This document shows, piece by piece, positions 18,415 through 27,908 of a DNA stretch of 64,000 bases. The notes under the pieces were generated by a model that made no database searches, had not been told where the DNA came from, and saw nothing but the letters and a program-made list of their open reading frames with translations. The position numbers and the translations under genes are program-made. The stretch is from Streptantibioticus cattleyicolor NRRL 8057 = DSM 46488. GTDB taxonomy: Bacteria; Actinomycetota; Actinomycetes; Streptomycetales; Streptomycetaceae. Position 1 is the first letter of the stretch; every line of letters starts with the position of its first letter. Where the stretch lies: positions 3,286,001 to 3,350,000 of the forward strand of contig NC_017586.1 of the NCBI RefSeq assembly GCF_000240165.1, written 5' to 3'.

Positions 18415-19755
18415 TCACCCGGCCCGCTCCTCCGGCTCCCACTCGGCCTGCCGCGGCTCCGCCTCCGGCGCGGCCCGCCGGGCGCCCTGCCGGACGAAGC
18501 GGGCCATGGTCACCGCCACGGCCACGTAGACGGCCGCCACCAGCAGCAGCAGCGCGGGTGAGCGGCCGTCCGGGGGGAGCAGCAGGGCGGCCAGCGCGGC
18601 GGCGGCGACGAAGGCGGCGTTGAAGGTGACGTCGTACAGGGCGAAGACCCGGCCGCGGAAGGCGTCGTCCACCTCGGCCTGGAGCACCGTGTCGGTGGCG
18701 ATCTTGGCGCCCTGGGTGGCGGCGCCCAGCAGGAAGGCGGCGACGAGCATCGGCGCCGGTTCGAAGGGGAGGCCGAGACAGGGCTCCAGCACGGCCGCCG
18801 CCGCGGCGCACACCGTAATCCACCCGGTGGTGCCGCACCGTGTGGTGGCCCACGGGGTGATCACCGCCGCCGCGAAGAACCCGGCCCCCGAGACCCCCAC
18901 CGCCAGCCCCAGCAGCGCCAGCCCGCCCGAGGCGTTCCCCGGCGGGCTCCAGGCGTTGCGGGCCAGCATCAGCAGCGTGACGAACAGCGCGCCGTAGGCG
19001 AACCGCAGCACCGTCATGGCGGCCAGCGCCCGGGCGGCCTGCGGACGGGCGGCGAGATGACGCAGCCCCGCGACGAGTCCGCGGACGGTGCCGGCCACCG
19101 CGCCGGCCAGCCGGGGCCGCAGCAGCTCGGGGTCGGGGCCGAGCCGGTCGGGGTCGAGCGCCCGGGCGGAGAGGCCGGCGAACAGGTAGATCACGGCCGC
19201 GAGGACCACCACGGCGGCGTCCGAACCGGGGCCGGGACGCAGCACCAGATGGACCGCGAACGCCGCCGCACCGCCGACCGTGGCCGCGATGGTGCCGACC
19301 GTCGGGCACAGCGAGTTGGCGACCACCAGCCGGTCGCCGTCGACCACCCGGGGGAGCGCCGCGGAGAGCCCGGCGAGCACGAAGCGGTTGACTGCGGTGA
19401 CCGAGAGGGCCGACAGGTAGAAGAAGACGTCGGGGACGTGGACGAGGACCAGCACCGCGGTGCCGGCCGCGAGCACCGAGCGCAGCAGATTGCCGTGGAG
19501 GAGCACCTGCCGGCGGCGCCAGCGGTCCAGCAGCACACCGGTGAACGGCCCGAGCAGCGAGTACGGCAGCAGCAGCACCGCCATGGCGGCGGCGATGGCG
19601 CCCGGGGACGCCTGCTTCTCCGGGGAGAAGACCACGTACGCGGCGAGCGCCACCTGGTAGACGCCGTCGGCGAGCTGGGAGAGCAGCCGGGCCGCGAGCA
19701 GCCGCCGGAAGTCGGGAAACCGCAGCAGCGCGCGGAGATCTTCTATGACGGCCAT
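18415..19755 (-). CDS. MFS-type membrane transporter
   Basis: A 446-residue integral membrane protein of the major facilitator superfamily, of the MFS_3/enterobactin-exporter-like type. Hydrophobic helices number about ten to twelve, and the loop after helix 2-3 carries the family motif GVLLDRWRRRQVLL. Substrate unknown. I chose ATG 19755, preceded by GAGG; a GTG six bases upstream is possible. It lies convergent with the CCA gene, separated only by the three-parS spacer. Confidence 0.85.
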   Translation of the reverse strand: MAVIEDLRALLRFPDFRRLLAARLLSQLADGVYQVALAAYVVFSPEKQASPGAIAAAMAVLLLPYSLLGPFTGVLLDRWRRRQVLLHGNLLRSVLAAGTAVLVLVHVPDVFFYLSALSVTAVNRFVLAGLSAALPRVVDGDRLVVANSLCPTVGTIAATVGGAAAFAVHLVLRPGPGSDAAVVVLAAVIYLFAGLSARALDPDRLGPDPELLRPRLAGAVAGTVRGLVAGLRHLAARPQAARALAAMTVLRFAYGALFVTLLMLARNAWSPPGNASGGLALLGLAVGVSGAGFFAAAVITPWATTRCGTTGWITVCAAAAAVLEPCLGLPFEPAPMLVAAFLLGAATQGAKIATDTVLQAEVDDAFRGRVFALYDVTFNAAFVAAAALAALLLPPDGRSPALLLLVAAVYVAVAVTMARFVRQGARRAAPEAEPRQAEWEPEERAG

Positions 19756-19777
19756 GCGCACAGCCTCACACACGCCT

Positions 19778-19809
19778 CAGGCCCCCGGGGTGGAATTCCC
19801 GGGGGCCTG
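19778..19809 (-). terminator. Terminator downstream of ino1
   Basis: A 12-base perfect stem (CAGGCCCCCGGG at 19778-19789; complement at 19798-19809) with an 8-base loop, between the ino1 stop and the MFS gene start on the same strand. Confidence 0.65.
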
Positions 19810-19948
19810 GACGGTCCATGCCGTCGACGGCGGCGGGCTACGGCGCCCTCGTCATGGGTTCAGCGGCCTCCCCGGCCACGCTGGACCCTGTCGGGACACC
19901 GGTCCCGGCCGTTTACGCCGACCGTGGGTCGGACGTCGCCGGCCGAGG

Positions 19949-21031
19949 TCAGCGCTCGACCTCGCCGCGGATGAACTTCTCGACGTTCTCGCGGGCCTCG
20001 TCGTCGAAGTACTGCACCGGCGGGGACTTCATGAAGTACGAGGAGGCGGAGAGCACCGGGCCGCCGATGCCGCGGTCCTTGGCGATCTTCGCGGCACGCA
20101 GGGCGTCGATGATGACACCGGCGGAGTTCGGGGAGTCCCAGACCTCCAGCTTGTACTCCAGGTTCAGCGGGACGTCACCGAAGGCGCGGCCCTCGAGACG
20201 CACGTAGGCCCACTTGCGGTCGTCCAGCCAGGCCACGTAGTCGGACGGGCCGATGTGGACGTTCTTCGCGCCCAGGTCCCGGTCGGGGATCTGGGAGGTG
20301 ACGGCCTGGGTCTTGGAGATCTTCTTGGACTCCAGCCGGTCGCGCTCCAGCATGTTCTTGAAGTCCATGTTGCCGCCGACGTTGAGCTGCATCGTGCGGT
20401 CCAGGACGACGCCCCGGTCCTCGAAGAGCTTGGCCATCACACGGTGCGTGATGGTGGCGCCGACCTGGGACTTGATGTCGTCACCGACGATCGGCACGCC
20501 CGCCTCGGTGAACTTGTCGGCCCACTCCTTGGTACCGGCGATGAAGACCGGCAGCGCGTTGACGAAGGCGACCTTGGCGTCGATGGCGCACTGGGCGTAG
20601 AACTTGGCGGCCTCCTCGGAGCCCACCGGCAGGTAGCAGACCAGGACGTCGACCTGGCGGTCCTTGAGGATCTGCACCACGTCGACCGGCTCCTCGGCCG
20701 ACTCCTCGATGGTCTCCCGGTAGTACCGGCCCAGACCGTCGAGGGTGTGACCGCGCTGGACGGTGACGCCGGACGGCGGCACGTCGCAGATCTTGATGGT
20801 GTTGTTCTCGCTGGCGCCGATGGCGTCCGCGAGGTCGAGGCCGACCTTCTTCGCGTCGACGTCGAACGCCGCGACGAACTCGACGTCCCGGACGTGGTAA
20901 TCGCCGAACTGCACGTGCATCAGGCCGGGCACGCGGCTGTCCGGGTCGGCGTCCTTGTAGTACTCGACGCCCTGCACCAGCGACGCGGCGCAGTTGCCCA
21001 CGCCCACGATGGCTACGCGAACCGAACCCAT
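19949..21031 (-). CDS. ino1: Inositol-3-phosphate synthase (actinobacterial type)
   Basis: NAD-dependent conversion of glucose 6-phosphate to 1L-myo-inositol 1-phosphate, the first step toward mycothiol and inositol lipids. The 360-residue product begins with the Rossmann motif [16 protein letters not shown] and includes the family segments [23 protein letters not shown] and NVGGNMDF. The gene lies 53 bases after a padR-type regulator on the same strand, so its expression is probably controlled by that repressor through the operator at 21812-21832. Confidence 0.95.
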   Translation of the reverse strand: MGSVRVAIVGVGNCAASLVQGVEYYKDADPDSRVPGLMHVQFGDYHVRDVEFVAAFDVDAKKVGLDLADAIGASENNTIKICDVPPSGVTVQRGHTLDGLGRYYRETIEESAEEPVDVVQILKDRQVDVLVCYLPVGSEEAAKFYAQCAIDAKVAFVNALPVFIAGTKEWADKFTEAGVPIVGDDIKSQVGATITHRVMAKLFEDRGVVLDRTMQLNVGGNMDFKNMLERDRLESKKISKTQAVTSQIPDRDLGAKNVHIGPSDYVAWLDDRKWAYVRLEGRAFGDVPLNLEYKLEVWDSPNSAGVIIDALRAAKIAKDRGIGGPVLSASSYFMKSPPVQYFDDEARENVEKFIRGEVER

Positions 21032-21084
21032 TCCGGTTGCTCCCTGTGTACTCGGTTACTCTGCGGCCCTGCCGGAGCCGGGCC

Positions 21085-21714
21085 TCAATTGGTGGTGTCG
21101 GTCGGATCCGTGTCGTCGCGACCTTGGTCGTCGGCGGGGCGGCCCTTGGCGCGGTCACGACCCGCCCGCTCCGTCTCGATCAGCTCGTTGAGCCAGCGGA
21201 CTTCACGTTCCACCGACTCCATGCCGTGCCGCTGCAGTTCGAGGGTGTAGTCGTCGAGCCGCTCGCGGGTGCGCGCCAGTGAGGCACGCATCTTCTCCAG
21301 GCGTTCCTCCAGGCGGCTGCGGCGTCCTTCCAGGACCCGCATCCGTACGTCCCGTTCGGTGTGTCCGAAGAAGGCGAAGCGGACTCCGAACTGCTCGTCC
21401 TCCCAGGCCTCGGGGCCGGTCTGGGCGAGCAGGTTCTCGAAGTGTTCCTTGCCCGCCGCGGTCAGCCGGTAGACGATCTTCGCCCGTCGGCCGGCCAGCG
21501 GCGCCGCGGTCCCCGGCTCGTCAGCGGGGGGCTCCTCCACCAGCCAGCCCTGGGAGACCAGGGCCTTCAGGCAGGGGTACAGCGTCCCGTAGCTGAAGGC
21601 ACGGAAGACGCCGAGCGAGGTGTTGAGCCGCTTGCGCAGCTCGTAACCGTGCATCGGTGACTCGCGGAGCAGACCCAGTACGGCGAATTCGAGCACGCCG
21701 GAACGCCTGCTCAT
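21085..21714 (-). CDS. PadR-family transcriptional regulator
   Basis: A 209-residue repressor. The N-terminal winged helix is typical (LEFAVLGLLRESPMHGYELRKRLN ... SYGTLYPCLKAL), followed by a long C-terminal helical region with many Arg/Glu pairs (about 115-185) for dimerisation. ATG 21714 is preceded by GAGGAGGCGAGG. It heads a two-gene unit with ino1. The inverted repeat about 100 bases upstream has the ATGT...ACAT ends characteristic of PadR operators, so autoregulation is likely. Confidence 0.92.
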   Translation of the reverse strand: MSRRSGVLEFAVLGLLRESPMHGYELRKRLNTSLGVFRAFSYGTLYPCLKALVSQGWLVEEPPADEPGTAAPLAGRRAKIVYRLTAAGKEHFENLLAQTGPEAWEDEQFGVRFAFFGHTERDVRMRVLEGRRSRLEERLEKMRASLARTRERLDDYTLELQRHGMESVEREVRWLNELIETERAGRDRAKGRPADDQGRDDTDPTDTTN

Positions 21715-21811
21715 CCTCGCCTCCTCGGGTCCCGGACTGCCCTGTGCACTTCGCCTTGCCTTCCGGGGGTGAGTGGGGCTCCCCGGGAAGACACGGCACT
21801 TATGTCGTTCT

Positions 21812-21832
21812 GATGTATCGATTCGATACATC
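21812..21832. promoter_or_regulatory. Probable PadR operator
   Basis: A 21-base near-perfect palindrome, GATGTATCGA-T-TCGATACATC, lies between the PadR gene and the divergent penicillin-binding protein gene. The ATGT/ACAT spacing matches known PadR operators. The remaining intergenic DNA (21715-22117) holds a short leaderless frame and no other clear signal. Confidence 0.7.
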
Positions 21833-21974
21833 GCGACGATAGAACGGCAGTCTGCATCTCGCAAGGCGGCGAGCGGTGAACGGCATCACATCCGGTGACC
21901 CCCGGGCGTCAACTGTCCGTTATGCGTAGATCGTTGGCGGACCGTGCCGTGACGCGGTGCGTACTCTGTTCGCC

Positions 21975-22109
21975 ATGCATACCGACGGGAACCATGAGCC
22001 GCCCGCGCGCGTCATGGTCCTGGGTGCCGTGTGGCCCGGCGGGGCCGCAATCCGGGGGGACCGGAAGTCAACTGCCGCCTTCAGGCCGTGCCGCCTGACC
22101 GAGGAGTAG
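21975..22109 (+). CDS. Possible 44-residue leaderless small protein upstream of the PBP gene
   Basis: ATG 21975 lies 8 bases after TACTCT, a -10-like hexamer, so it could be the first codon of the transcript. The frame (MHTDGNHEPPARVMVLGAVW...) ends at TAG 22109, nine bases before the PBP start and overlapping its GAGGAG ribosome site, which would couple the two. I recognise no family; it may be a leader peptide or chance. Confidence 0.3.
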   Translation: MHTDGNHEPPARVMVLGAVWPGGAAIRGDRKSTAAFRPCRLTEE

Positions 22110-22117
22110 ATGGAAGC

Positions 22118-24985
22118 ATGAGCGAGCACCGCCGAAAGCCGCCGCAGCCGAACGGCAGCGGACGCGCCGCAGACCGGCGCGGAGCGCCGCCGCCAGGGAA
22201 CGGCCACCGCGGCGCACCGCCCGGCCGGGGCGCGGACGGATACGGGACGGGCGCGCCGTCCGGGCCGGACCGCTCCTACGGCAGCGCCCCCTCCCCTGGA
22301 TCCGGCCCGTCCTACGGCGGCGGTTCCCCGTACGGCTCGGCCCCGGGCGGGGAGGGCCGGGCGGCCAGACGCCGGGCCGCCGGTTCCGAGGCCGGAACGG
22401 CGAGCGAAGGGGTACCGGAACGTCCGTACGGCGGACGCGCGGAGGCCCGGCGGGCCGCCAAGGGCGGACGCCGGGCGGCGGGCGGCGCGGGTTCCCGTGG
22501 CGGCGGCGGCCGGCGGGGCACCGGTGGCGGCGGGTCCGGGCCGGGTGGACAAGGGCCGGGCGGCCAGCGTCCCAAGCGCTTCATCGACTACCCGCGGTGG
22601 GGCAAGACCGGCTGGCGCCGCTGGATGCCGTCCTGGAAGCAGGTCAGCGCGATCTGCGTCGCCTTCCTCGGCACCCTCGTCGGGCTCGTCGGCATCGCCT
22701 ACGCGATGGTGGACGTCCCCAACCCCAACGCCGCCGCCAAGCAGCAGAAGAACGTCTACTACTGGGCCGACGGCTCCCGGATGGTGGTGGCCGGCGGCGG
22801 CGACTACAACCGGCAGATCGTTCCGCTGGACAAGATCTCGATCCACATGCAGAACGCGGTGATCTCCATGGAGAACGCCTCGTTCTACCACGACGCGGGC
22901 GTCGACCCACAGGGCATCCTCCGCGCCATCCTGCGCATGGCCCAGGGCGGTGAGACCCAGAGCGGTTCGACCATCACCCAGCAGTACGTGAAGAACACCT
23001 ACCTCGACCAGTCGCAGACCCTGACCCGTAAGTTCAAGGAACTGCTCATCTCGGTCAAGGTCGGCGCGACGGTGGACAAGAAGGACATCCTCGCCGGCTA
23101 CCTCAACACCGCGTTCTACGGCCGCGGGGCGTACGGCATCCAGGCCGCCTCGCAGGCGTACTACGGCGTGGACGCCGACAAGCTCAAGCCCGACCAGGCG
23201 GCCTTCCTCGCCGCGGTGCTCAACGGCCCCAACCTCTACGACCCGGCCGGCGGCATCGGCGACGGCGCCACCCCCGAGGAGAACACCAAGCGGGCCGTCC
23301 AGCGGTGGAACGAGGTGCTCGACCGCGAGGTCAAGACCGGCGACATGACCCAGCAGGAACGGGCGAAGTACACCAAGTTCCCGATGCCGCAGAAGCCGAA
23401 GCGCTCCACCGACAAGGCGGGCCAGATCGGCTACCTGACCGACCTGGCCAACAAGTACATCCTCAACAACACCAACATCAGCCAGCACAACCTGGACAAC
23501 GGCGGCTACCAGATCCACACCACGTTCGACAAGAACAAGGTGCGCGCCCTCCAGCAGGCCGTGGACTCGGTGCGCAAGAAGAACCTCAAGCCCGACGTCC
23601 GGTCCGCCGACAAGTACGTGCAGTTCGGCGGGGCCTCGGTGGTGCCCGGGGACGGGGCGATCGTCGCCATCTACGGCGGTGAGGACTACCTGAAGCACTT
23701 CACCGACAACGCCGACTACACCGGCGCCCAGGTCGGCTCCACCTTCAAGCCGTTCGTGCTGGCGGCGGCGATGCAGGACGGGGTGCGCAACCCCTCCCTC
23801 GGCCCCGACCAGGGTCCCTCGGAGCGGACCAAGGTGTCGCTGAAGAGCATGTACACCGGCCTGAACAAGTGGAAGGTGCTCAACTACAACCGCACCGTCT
23901 GGCAGGACCCGGACGGCAAGGAGTGGTTGCAGGTCAACGACGACAACGAGTCGATCCCCACGGTGGACCTGAAGACCGCGATGGCCCAGTCGCTCAACTC
24001 CACCTACGCCCAGCTCGGCATGGACGTCGGCATGGACAAGGTGCGGCAGGCGGCGATCACCGCCGGGCTCCAGGACGACCAGAGCATGGTGTCCACCAAC
24101 GGCCCCTCGTTCTCGCTCGGTGTCTCCTCGCCCAGCGCGATCCGGATGGCCGACGCCTACGGCACCTTCGCCCACGGCGGCGTCCAGGCCGACCCGTACT
24201 CGGTCACCCGGGTGGAGTACCAGGGGACGGTCAAGTACCAGCACGAGACCAAGACCAAGCAGGCGTTCGACCCGGCCATCGCCGGCAACGTCACCGACGC
24301 GCTGCAGGCCGTGGTCCAGGAGGGCACCGGCACCGCGGCCAAGGCGCTCGGCCGGCCGGCCGCGGGCAAGACCGGCACCACCGACGACAACAAGTCGGCG
24401 TGGTTCACCGGCTACACCCCGGAGCTCGCCACCTCCATCGGCATGTACCGGATGGACGACCACGCCACCAACCCGACATTCCTGAAGATGTACGGAGTCG
24501 GCGGTCTGGACAAGATCTACGGTGCTTCGTTCCCGACCCAGATCTGGACCGAGTACATGAAGGACGCGCTGGCCGGAAAGCCGGTGCAGGACTTCCCGCC
24601 GGCGTCCGCCTACGGCACCGTGGTGCACGGCCCGGGGGCCACCGAGTCGGCGCCGCCGTCCGCGCCGCCGTCCAACTCGCCGTCGGTGACCCCGAGCGCA
24701 CCGCCGTCGAAGTCCCCGTCGCACTCGCCGTCCCCGTCCATCACGCCGACCCCGACCCACTCCTCCTGCGGTCTGTTCGGCTGTGAGCCGGGCGGCACCA
24801 CCACCGGGACGGGCAGCAACAACGGGAACGAGAACGGCGGCCCCGGCAGCAACACCGGGACCACCAACGGAGCCGGGAACGCCGGCACCACCAGCGGCAC
24901 CGGAAGCAGCCGCGGCAACGGCAACGGCGGTCCGGGCGGCAACGGCAACGGCAACGGAAACGGAGGGGGAGGCATCTTCGGCTGA
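22118..24985 (+). CDS. Class A penicillin-binding protein (transglycosylase/transpeptidase)
   Basis: Bifunctional peptidoglycan synthase of 955 residues. A disordered cytoplasmic N-terminus rich in Gly, Pro and Arg (1-165) leads to a membrane anchor (about 176-198) and a GT51 transglycosylase domain with the catalytic Glu in MENASFYHDAGVD (E252). The penicillin-binding transpeptidase domain has STFK (S541, K544), SLN (S625-N627) and KTG (K751-G753). The last 120 residues are a Ser/Pro then Asn/Gly low-complexity tail outside the membrane. GAGGAG lies about 11 bases before the ATG. Confidence 0.94.
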   Translation: MSEHRRKPPQPNGSGRAADRRGAPPPGNGHRGAPPGRGADGYGTGAPSGPDRSYGSAPSPGSGPSYGGGSPYGSAPGGEGRAARRRAAGSEAGTASEGVPERPYGGRAEARRAAKGGRRAAGGAGSRGGGGRRGTGGGGSGPGGQGPGGQRPKRFIDYPRWGKTGWRRWMPSWKQVSAICVAFLGTLVGLVGIAYAMVDVPNPNAAAKQQKNVYYWADGSRMVVAGGGDYNRQIVPLDKISIHMQNAVISMENASFYHDAGVDPQGILRAILRMAQGGETQSGSTITQQYVKNTYLDQSQTLTRKFKELLISVKVGATVDKKDILAGYLNTAFYGRGAYGIQAASQAYYGVDADKLKPDQAAFLAAVLNGPNLYDPAGGIGDGATPEENTKRAVQRWNEVLDREVKTGDMTQQERAKYTKFPMPQKPKRSTDKAGQIGYLTDLANKYILNNTNISQHNLDNGGYQIHTTFDKNKVRALQQAVDSVRKKNLKPDVRSADKYVQFGGASVVPGDGAIVAIYGGEDYLKHFTDNADYTGAQVGSTFKPFVLAAAMQDGVRNPSLGPDQGPSERTKVSLKSMYTGLNKWKVLNYNRTVWQDPDGKEWLQVNDDNESIPTVDLKTAMAQSLNSTYAQLGMDVGMDKVRQAAITAGLQDDQSMVSTNGPSFSLGVSSPSAIRMADAYGTFAHGGVQADPYSVTRVEYQGTVKYQHETKTKQAFDPAIAGNVTDALQAVVQEGTGTAAKALGRPAAGKTGTTDDNKSAWFTGYTPELATSIGMYRMDDHATNPTFLKMYGVGGLDKIYGASFPTQIWTEYMKDALAGKPVQDFPPASAYGTVVHGPGATESAPPSAPPSNSPSVTPSAPPSKSPSHSPSPSITPTPTHSSCGLFGCEPGGTTTGTGSNNGNENGGPGSNTGTTNGAGNAGTTSGTGSSRGNGNGGPGGNGNGNGNGGGGIFG

Positions 24986-25020
24986 CCCGGTCCACCGGTG
25001 AGCCACCGATGACCTGACGA

Positions 25021-25065
25021 CCCGTGGCCGCGAAGGGCGTACGTCCCTTCGCGGCCACGGGTTTT
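25021..25065 (+). terminator. Strong rho-independent terminator after the PBP gene
   Basis: Perfect 17-base stem (25021-25037 with 25045-25061), 7-base loop, then TTTT. The best intrinsic terminator in the window. Confidence 0.9.
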
Positions 25066-25090
25066 CCACAGGCACGACGGGTTTTCCACA
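25062..25090 (+). promoter_or_regulatory. Two DnaA-box-like TTTTCCACA copies
   Basis: TTTTCCACA at 25062-25070 and 25082-25090, 20 bases apart. It fits the general TTWTNCACA DnaA-box pattern but departs from the Streptomyces preference, and the first copy shares its T-run with the terminator. Confidence 0.3.
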
Positions 25091-25134
25091 CCGCGCCCGG
25101 CGGCCTGACAGTCCGGTACGGCAGGATGTCCGCC

Positions 25135-26649
25135 ATGACGACCGCGCGTAAGAACGCCGAGAGCGCAGCGGCAGCCCCGAGCACGCCGCCCACCTGGGAC
25201 GACCCGGTCGCCCGGGCGGGCAGCGAACTGCTCGGCGGCCCCGCCGGGCGGCGGATGGGTGCGGTGGCCGGCCGGTGGTGGAATCCGCTGCGCGTGATCG
25301 TGCTGGCCGCCGTCGGACTGTTCGCCCTGGGCATGGTGCAGAAGCTGCCGTGCTACGACAGCGGCTGGTTCTTCGGGGCCAACGACCAGTACACGCACGC
25401 CTGCTACTCGGACATCCCGCACCTGTTCTACGCCCGTGGCTTCGCCGACGACGTGGTGCCGTACTTCGGCCACATCCCGGACAAGGTCTCGGGCGGCATG
25501 CCGTACCTGGAGTACCCGGTGCTCACCGGGCTCTTCATGGAGATCGCCTCGTGGTTCACCCCGCACGGCGCGGACCTGATACGGCGTGAGCAGATCTACT
25601 GGCTGGTCAACTCCGGGATGCTGCTGGTCTGCGCGGTCGTCACGGTGGTCGCGGTGGCCCGCACCCACCGCCGCCGTCCCTGGGACGGGCTGCTGGTCGC
25701 CCTCGCCCCCGCCGCCGCGCTCACCGCGACCGTCAACTGGGACCTGCTGGCGCTCGCCCTGACCGCCGTCGGCATGCTGCTGTGGGCCCGCCGCCGCCCG
25801 GTCGCCTCCGGGGTGCTGATCGGGCTGGCCACCGCCGCCAAGCTCTACCCGGCGCTGCTGCTCGGGCCGCTGCTGCTGCTGTGCCTGCGGGCGGGACGCA
25901 TGCGGGCGTTCACCAAGGCGCTGGCCGGTGCGGTGGTCGCCTGGCTGGTGGTCAACGTGCCGGTGATGCTGGCGCACGACGCCACCGGCTTCCACATCCG
26001 CCCCGGCTGGGCCCAGTTCTACAGCTACAGCCAGACCAGGCCGGTGGACTTCGGCTCGCTATGGCTGCTGATCTCCCAGCAGACCGGCAACCCGCTGCCG
26101 GACGCCAACACCTACGCCATCGTGCTCATGCTGCTGCTGTGCGCCGGTCTGGCCTGGCTGGTGCTGTACGCGCCGCGCCGGCCCCGGTTCGCCCAGACCG
26201 CGTTCCTGGTGGTCGCCGCGTTCGTGCTGACCAACAAGGTCTACTCACCGCAGTACGTGCTGTGGCTGGTGCCGCTGGCCGCGCTGGCCCGGCCGCGCTG
26301 GCGGGACTTCCTGGTGTGGCAGGCCGGCGAGGTCATGTACTTCCTGGGCATCTGGATGTACCTGGCGTTCACCACCGGCGGCAACAACAAGGGGCTGCCC
26401 GAGGGCGGCTACGACCTGGCGATCGCGCTGCACCTGCTGGCCACCGGCTACCTGTGCGCCTGCGTGGTGCGCGACATCCTGCGGGCCGAGCACGACCCGG
26501 TACGGCAGGACGGCTCCGACGACCCCTCCGGCGGCGTGCTCGACGGCGCCCCCGACGTCTTCGTGCTCGGCACGGCGGGCGCCCGCCACGCCGCCCGTTC
26601 CTCCGGCACCGCGGTGCGCTGGGGCACCCCGCCGGACCAGGCGGCCTAG
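25135..26649 (+). CDS. Polytopic membrane glycosyltransferase, GT87/DUF2029-like
   Basis: A product of about 504 residues with ten or more hydrophobic helices of the GT-C type, similar to actinobacterial polyprenyl-phosphomannose-dependent mannosyltransferases. Acidic and aromatic residues cluster in the first large external loop (YDSGWFFGANDQYTHACYSDIP, abbreviated here), and conserved-looking AAKLYPALLLGPLLLL and NKVYSPQYVLWL segments follow. ATG 25135 has AGG at nine bases; ATG 25126 is possible. The stop codon TAG falls within the CTAG duplication of the MITE immediately downstream. Confidence 0.82.
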   Translation: MTTARKNAESAAAAPSTPPTWDDPVARAGSELLGGPAGRRMGAVAGRWWNPLRVIVLAAVGLFALGMVQKLPCYDSGWFFGANDQYTHACYSDIPHLFYARGFADDVVPYFGHIPDKVSGGMPYLEYPVLTGLFMEIASWFTPHGADLIRREQIYWLVNSGMLLVCAVVTVVAVARTHRRRPWDGLLVALAPAAALTATVNWDLLALALTAVGMLLWARRRPVASGVLIGLATAAKLYPALLLGPLLLLCLRAGRMRAFTKALAGAVVAWLVVNVPVMLAHDATGFHIRPGWAQFYSYSQTRPVDFGSLWLLISQQTGNPLPDANTYAIVLMLLLCAGLAWLVLYAPRRPRFAQTAFLVVAAFVLTNKVYSPQYVLWLVPLAALARPRWRDFLVWQAGEVMYFLGIWMYLAFTTGGNNKGLPEGGYDLAIALHLLATGYLCACVVRDILRAEHDPVRQDGSDDPSGGVLDGAPDVFVLGTAGARHAARSSGTAVRWGTPPDQAA

Positions 26650-26820
26650 GCCCTGTCGTCAAAATCTCGCCTGCCCCGCGGCGCCTGGCACGCGCGCTCG
26701 CGGCGTTTTCGGTCGTCGGCGCAGCCCGCTGCGCTCTCCTCCCTCCGCCTTGCGATCACACGCCCCAGACGCCGCGGGGCACCGCCCTCCGGACGGCCGG
26801 CGACCTTTTGACGACAAGGC
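26650..26820. mobile_element. 171-bp MITE-like element with CTAG duplications
   Basis: The terminal inverted repeats (GCCCTGTCGTCAAAATCTCGCC at the left, abbreviated GCCCTGTCGTCAAAA; 26650-26671 against 26799-26820) match at 19 of 22 positions. CTAG flanks both ends (26646-26649 and 26821-26824). There is no coding capacity. It fills the space between two convergent genes, and each CTAG supplies the TAG stop of a neighbour. Confidence 0.75.
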
Positions 26821-27852
26821 CTAGCGGTCGACCATGCGGTCCGGTTGGGTGGTGGTGTGCCGCAGGTGGGCGACGAGTTCCTCCCCCATCTGCGGCGGGG
26901 CCACGTCGCCGGGGAGGAAGAGGATGGAGACCTGCATGTGCGGCGGCTCGGCGAACCACCGCTGCTTGCCCGCCCACACGAACGGCGACAGGTTGCGGTT
27001 GACGGTCGCCAGCCCGGCCCGCGCCACGCCCTTGGCCCGCGGCATGACGCCGTGCACGGCCTTGGGCGACTCCAGGCCCACGCCGTGCGAGGTGCCGCCG
27101 GCGACGACCACCAGGTGGCCCTCGCCGGCCGCCTTCTGCTGCCGGTATCCGTAGCGCTCGCCCTTGCCGACCCGGGTGACGTCCAGCACCGCGCCGCGGT
27201 ACTCCGTCGCCTGGTGGTCGCCGAGCCACAGCCGGGTGCCGATCCGGGTGCGGAACCGGGTCTGCGGGAACTGCCGCTGGAGATGGACCAGTTCGTCGGC
27301 CTTCAGATGGCTGACGAACATGGTGTGCAGCGGGAGCCCCGCCGCCCGCAGCCGCTCCATCCAGCCGTGGACCTCCTGCACCCCGTCCGAGCCGTCGGTG
27401 CGGTCCAGCGGCAGATGGATCGCGAACCCCTCCAGGCGCACGTCCTCGATGGCGCCGCGCAGCCGGCCCAGCTCCTCCGGGAGCACCCCGTGGCGCCGCA
27501 TCGAGCTCATCACCTCGACGATCACCCGGGCGCCGACCAGGCCGCGCACCCCCTCCACCGAGGAGACCGAGCGGATCGCCCGGTCCGGCAGCGGCACCGG
27601 CTCCTCGCCCAGCCGGTACGGGGTGAGCACCAGCAGGTCCCCGCCGAACAGGTCCTTCATCCGGGCGGCCTCGTACGTCGTACCGACCGCGATCATGTCG
27701 GCGCCGAGCCGGGCGGTCTCCTCCGCCAGCCGCTCGTGCCCGAAGCCGTATCCGTTGCCCTTGCAGACCGGGATGATGCCGGGGAACTGGTCCACCACCG
27801 TCTTGTGGTGGGCACGCCAGCGCGCGGTGTCGACGTACAGGGTGAGCGCCAT
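26821..27852 (-). CDS. Alanine-racemase-like PLP enzyme
   Basis: A 343-residue protein of the alanine racemase N-terminal-domain family (fold type III PLP). The cofactor lysine is K31 in IPVCKGNGYGFGHE, corresponding to VKANAYGHG of Alr. The C-terminal beta domain includes RIGTRLWLGD. Next to femX it probably serves cell-wall amino-acid metabolism, but it is divergent from housekeeping Alr and the substrate is not certain. ATG 27852 gives the family N-terminus; a longer open frame upstream runs through femX. The stop TAG is made by the MITE duplication. Confidence 0.82.
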   Translation of the reverse strand: MALTLYVDTARWRAHHKTVVDQFPGIIPVCKGNGYGFGHERLAEETARLGADMIAVGTTYEAARMKDLFGGDLLVLTPYRLGEEPVPLPDRAIRSVSSVEGVRGLVGARVIVEVMSSMRRHGVLPEELGRLRGAIEDVRLEGFAIHLPLDRTDGSDGVQEVHGWMERLRAAGLPLHTMFVSHLKADELVHLQRQFPQTRFRTRIGTRLWLGDHQATEYRGAVLDVTRVGKGERYGYRQQKAAGEGHLVVVAGGTSHGVGLESPKAVHGVMPRAKGVARAGLATVNRNLSPFVWAGKQRWFAEPPHMQVSILFLPGDVAPPQMGEELVAHLRHTTTQPDRMVDR

Positions 27853-27908
27853 GGGCCGGTCAGGACCTTTCCGTGGATCAGGGGGAACGGTAACGGGAAC
27901 GGGTCGGC

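Noticed and set aside
21920-25075. A 1051-codon open frame on the minus strand opposite the PBP gene
   Set aside because: It mirrors the GC-rich codon structure of the plus-strand PBP gene, has low-complexity His/Val/Gly composition and no family motif. It is a shadow frame.
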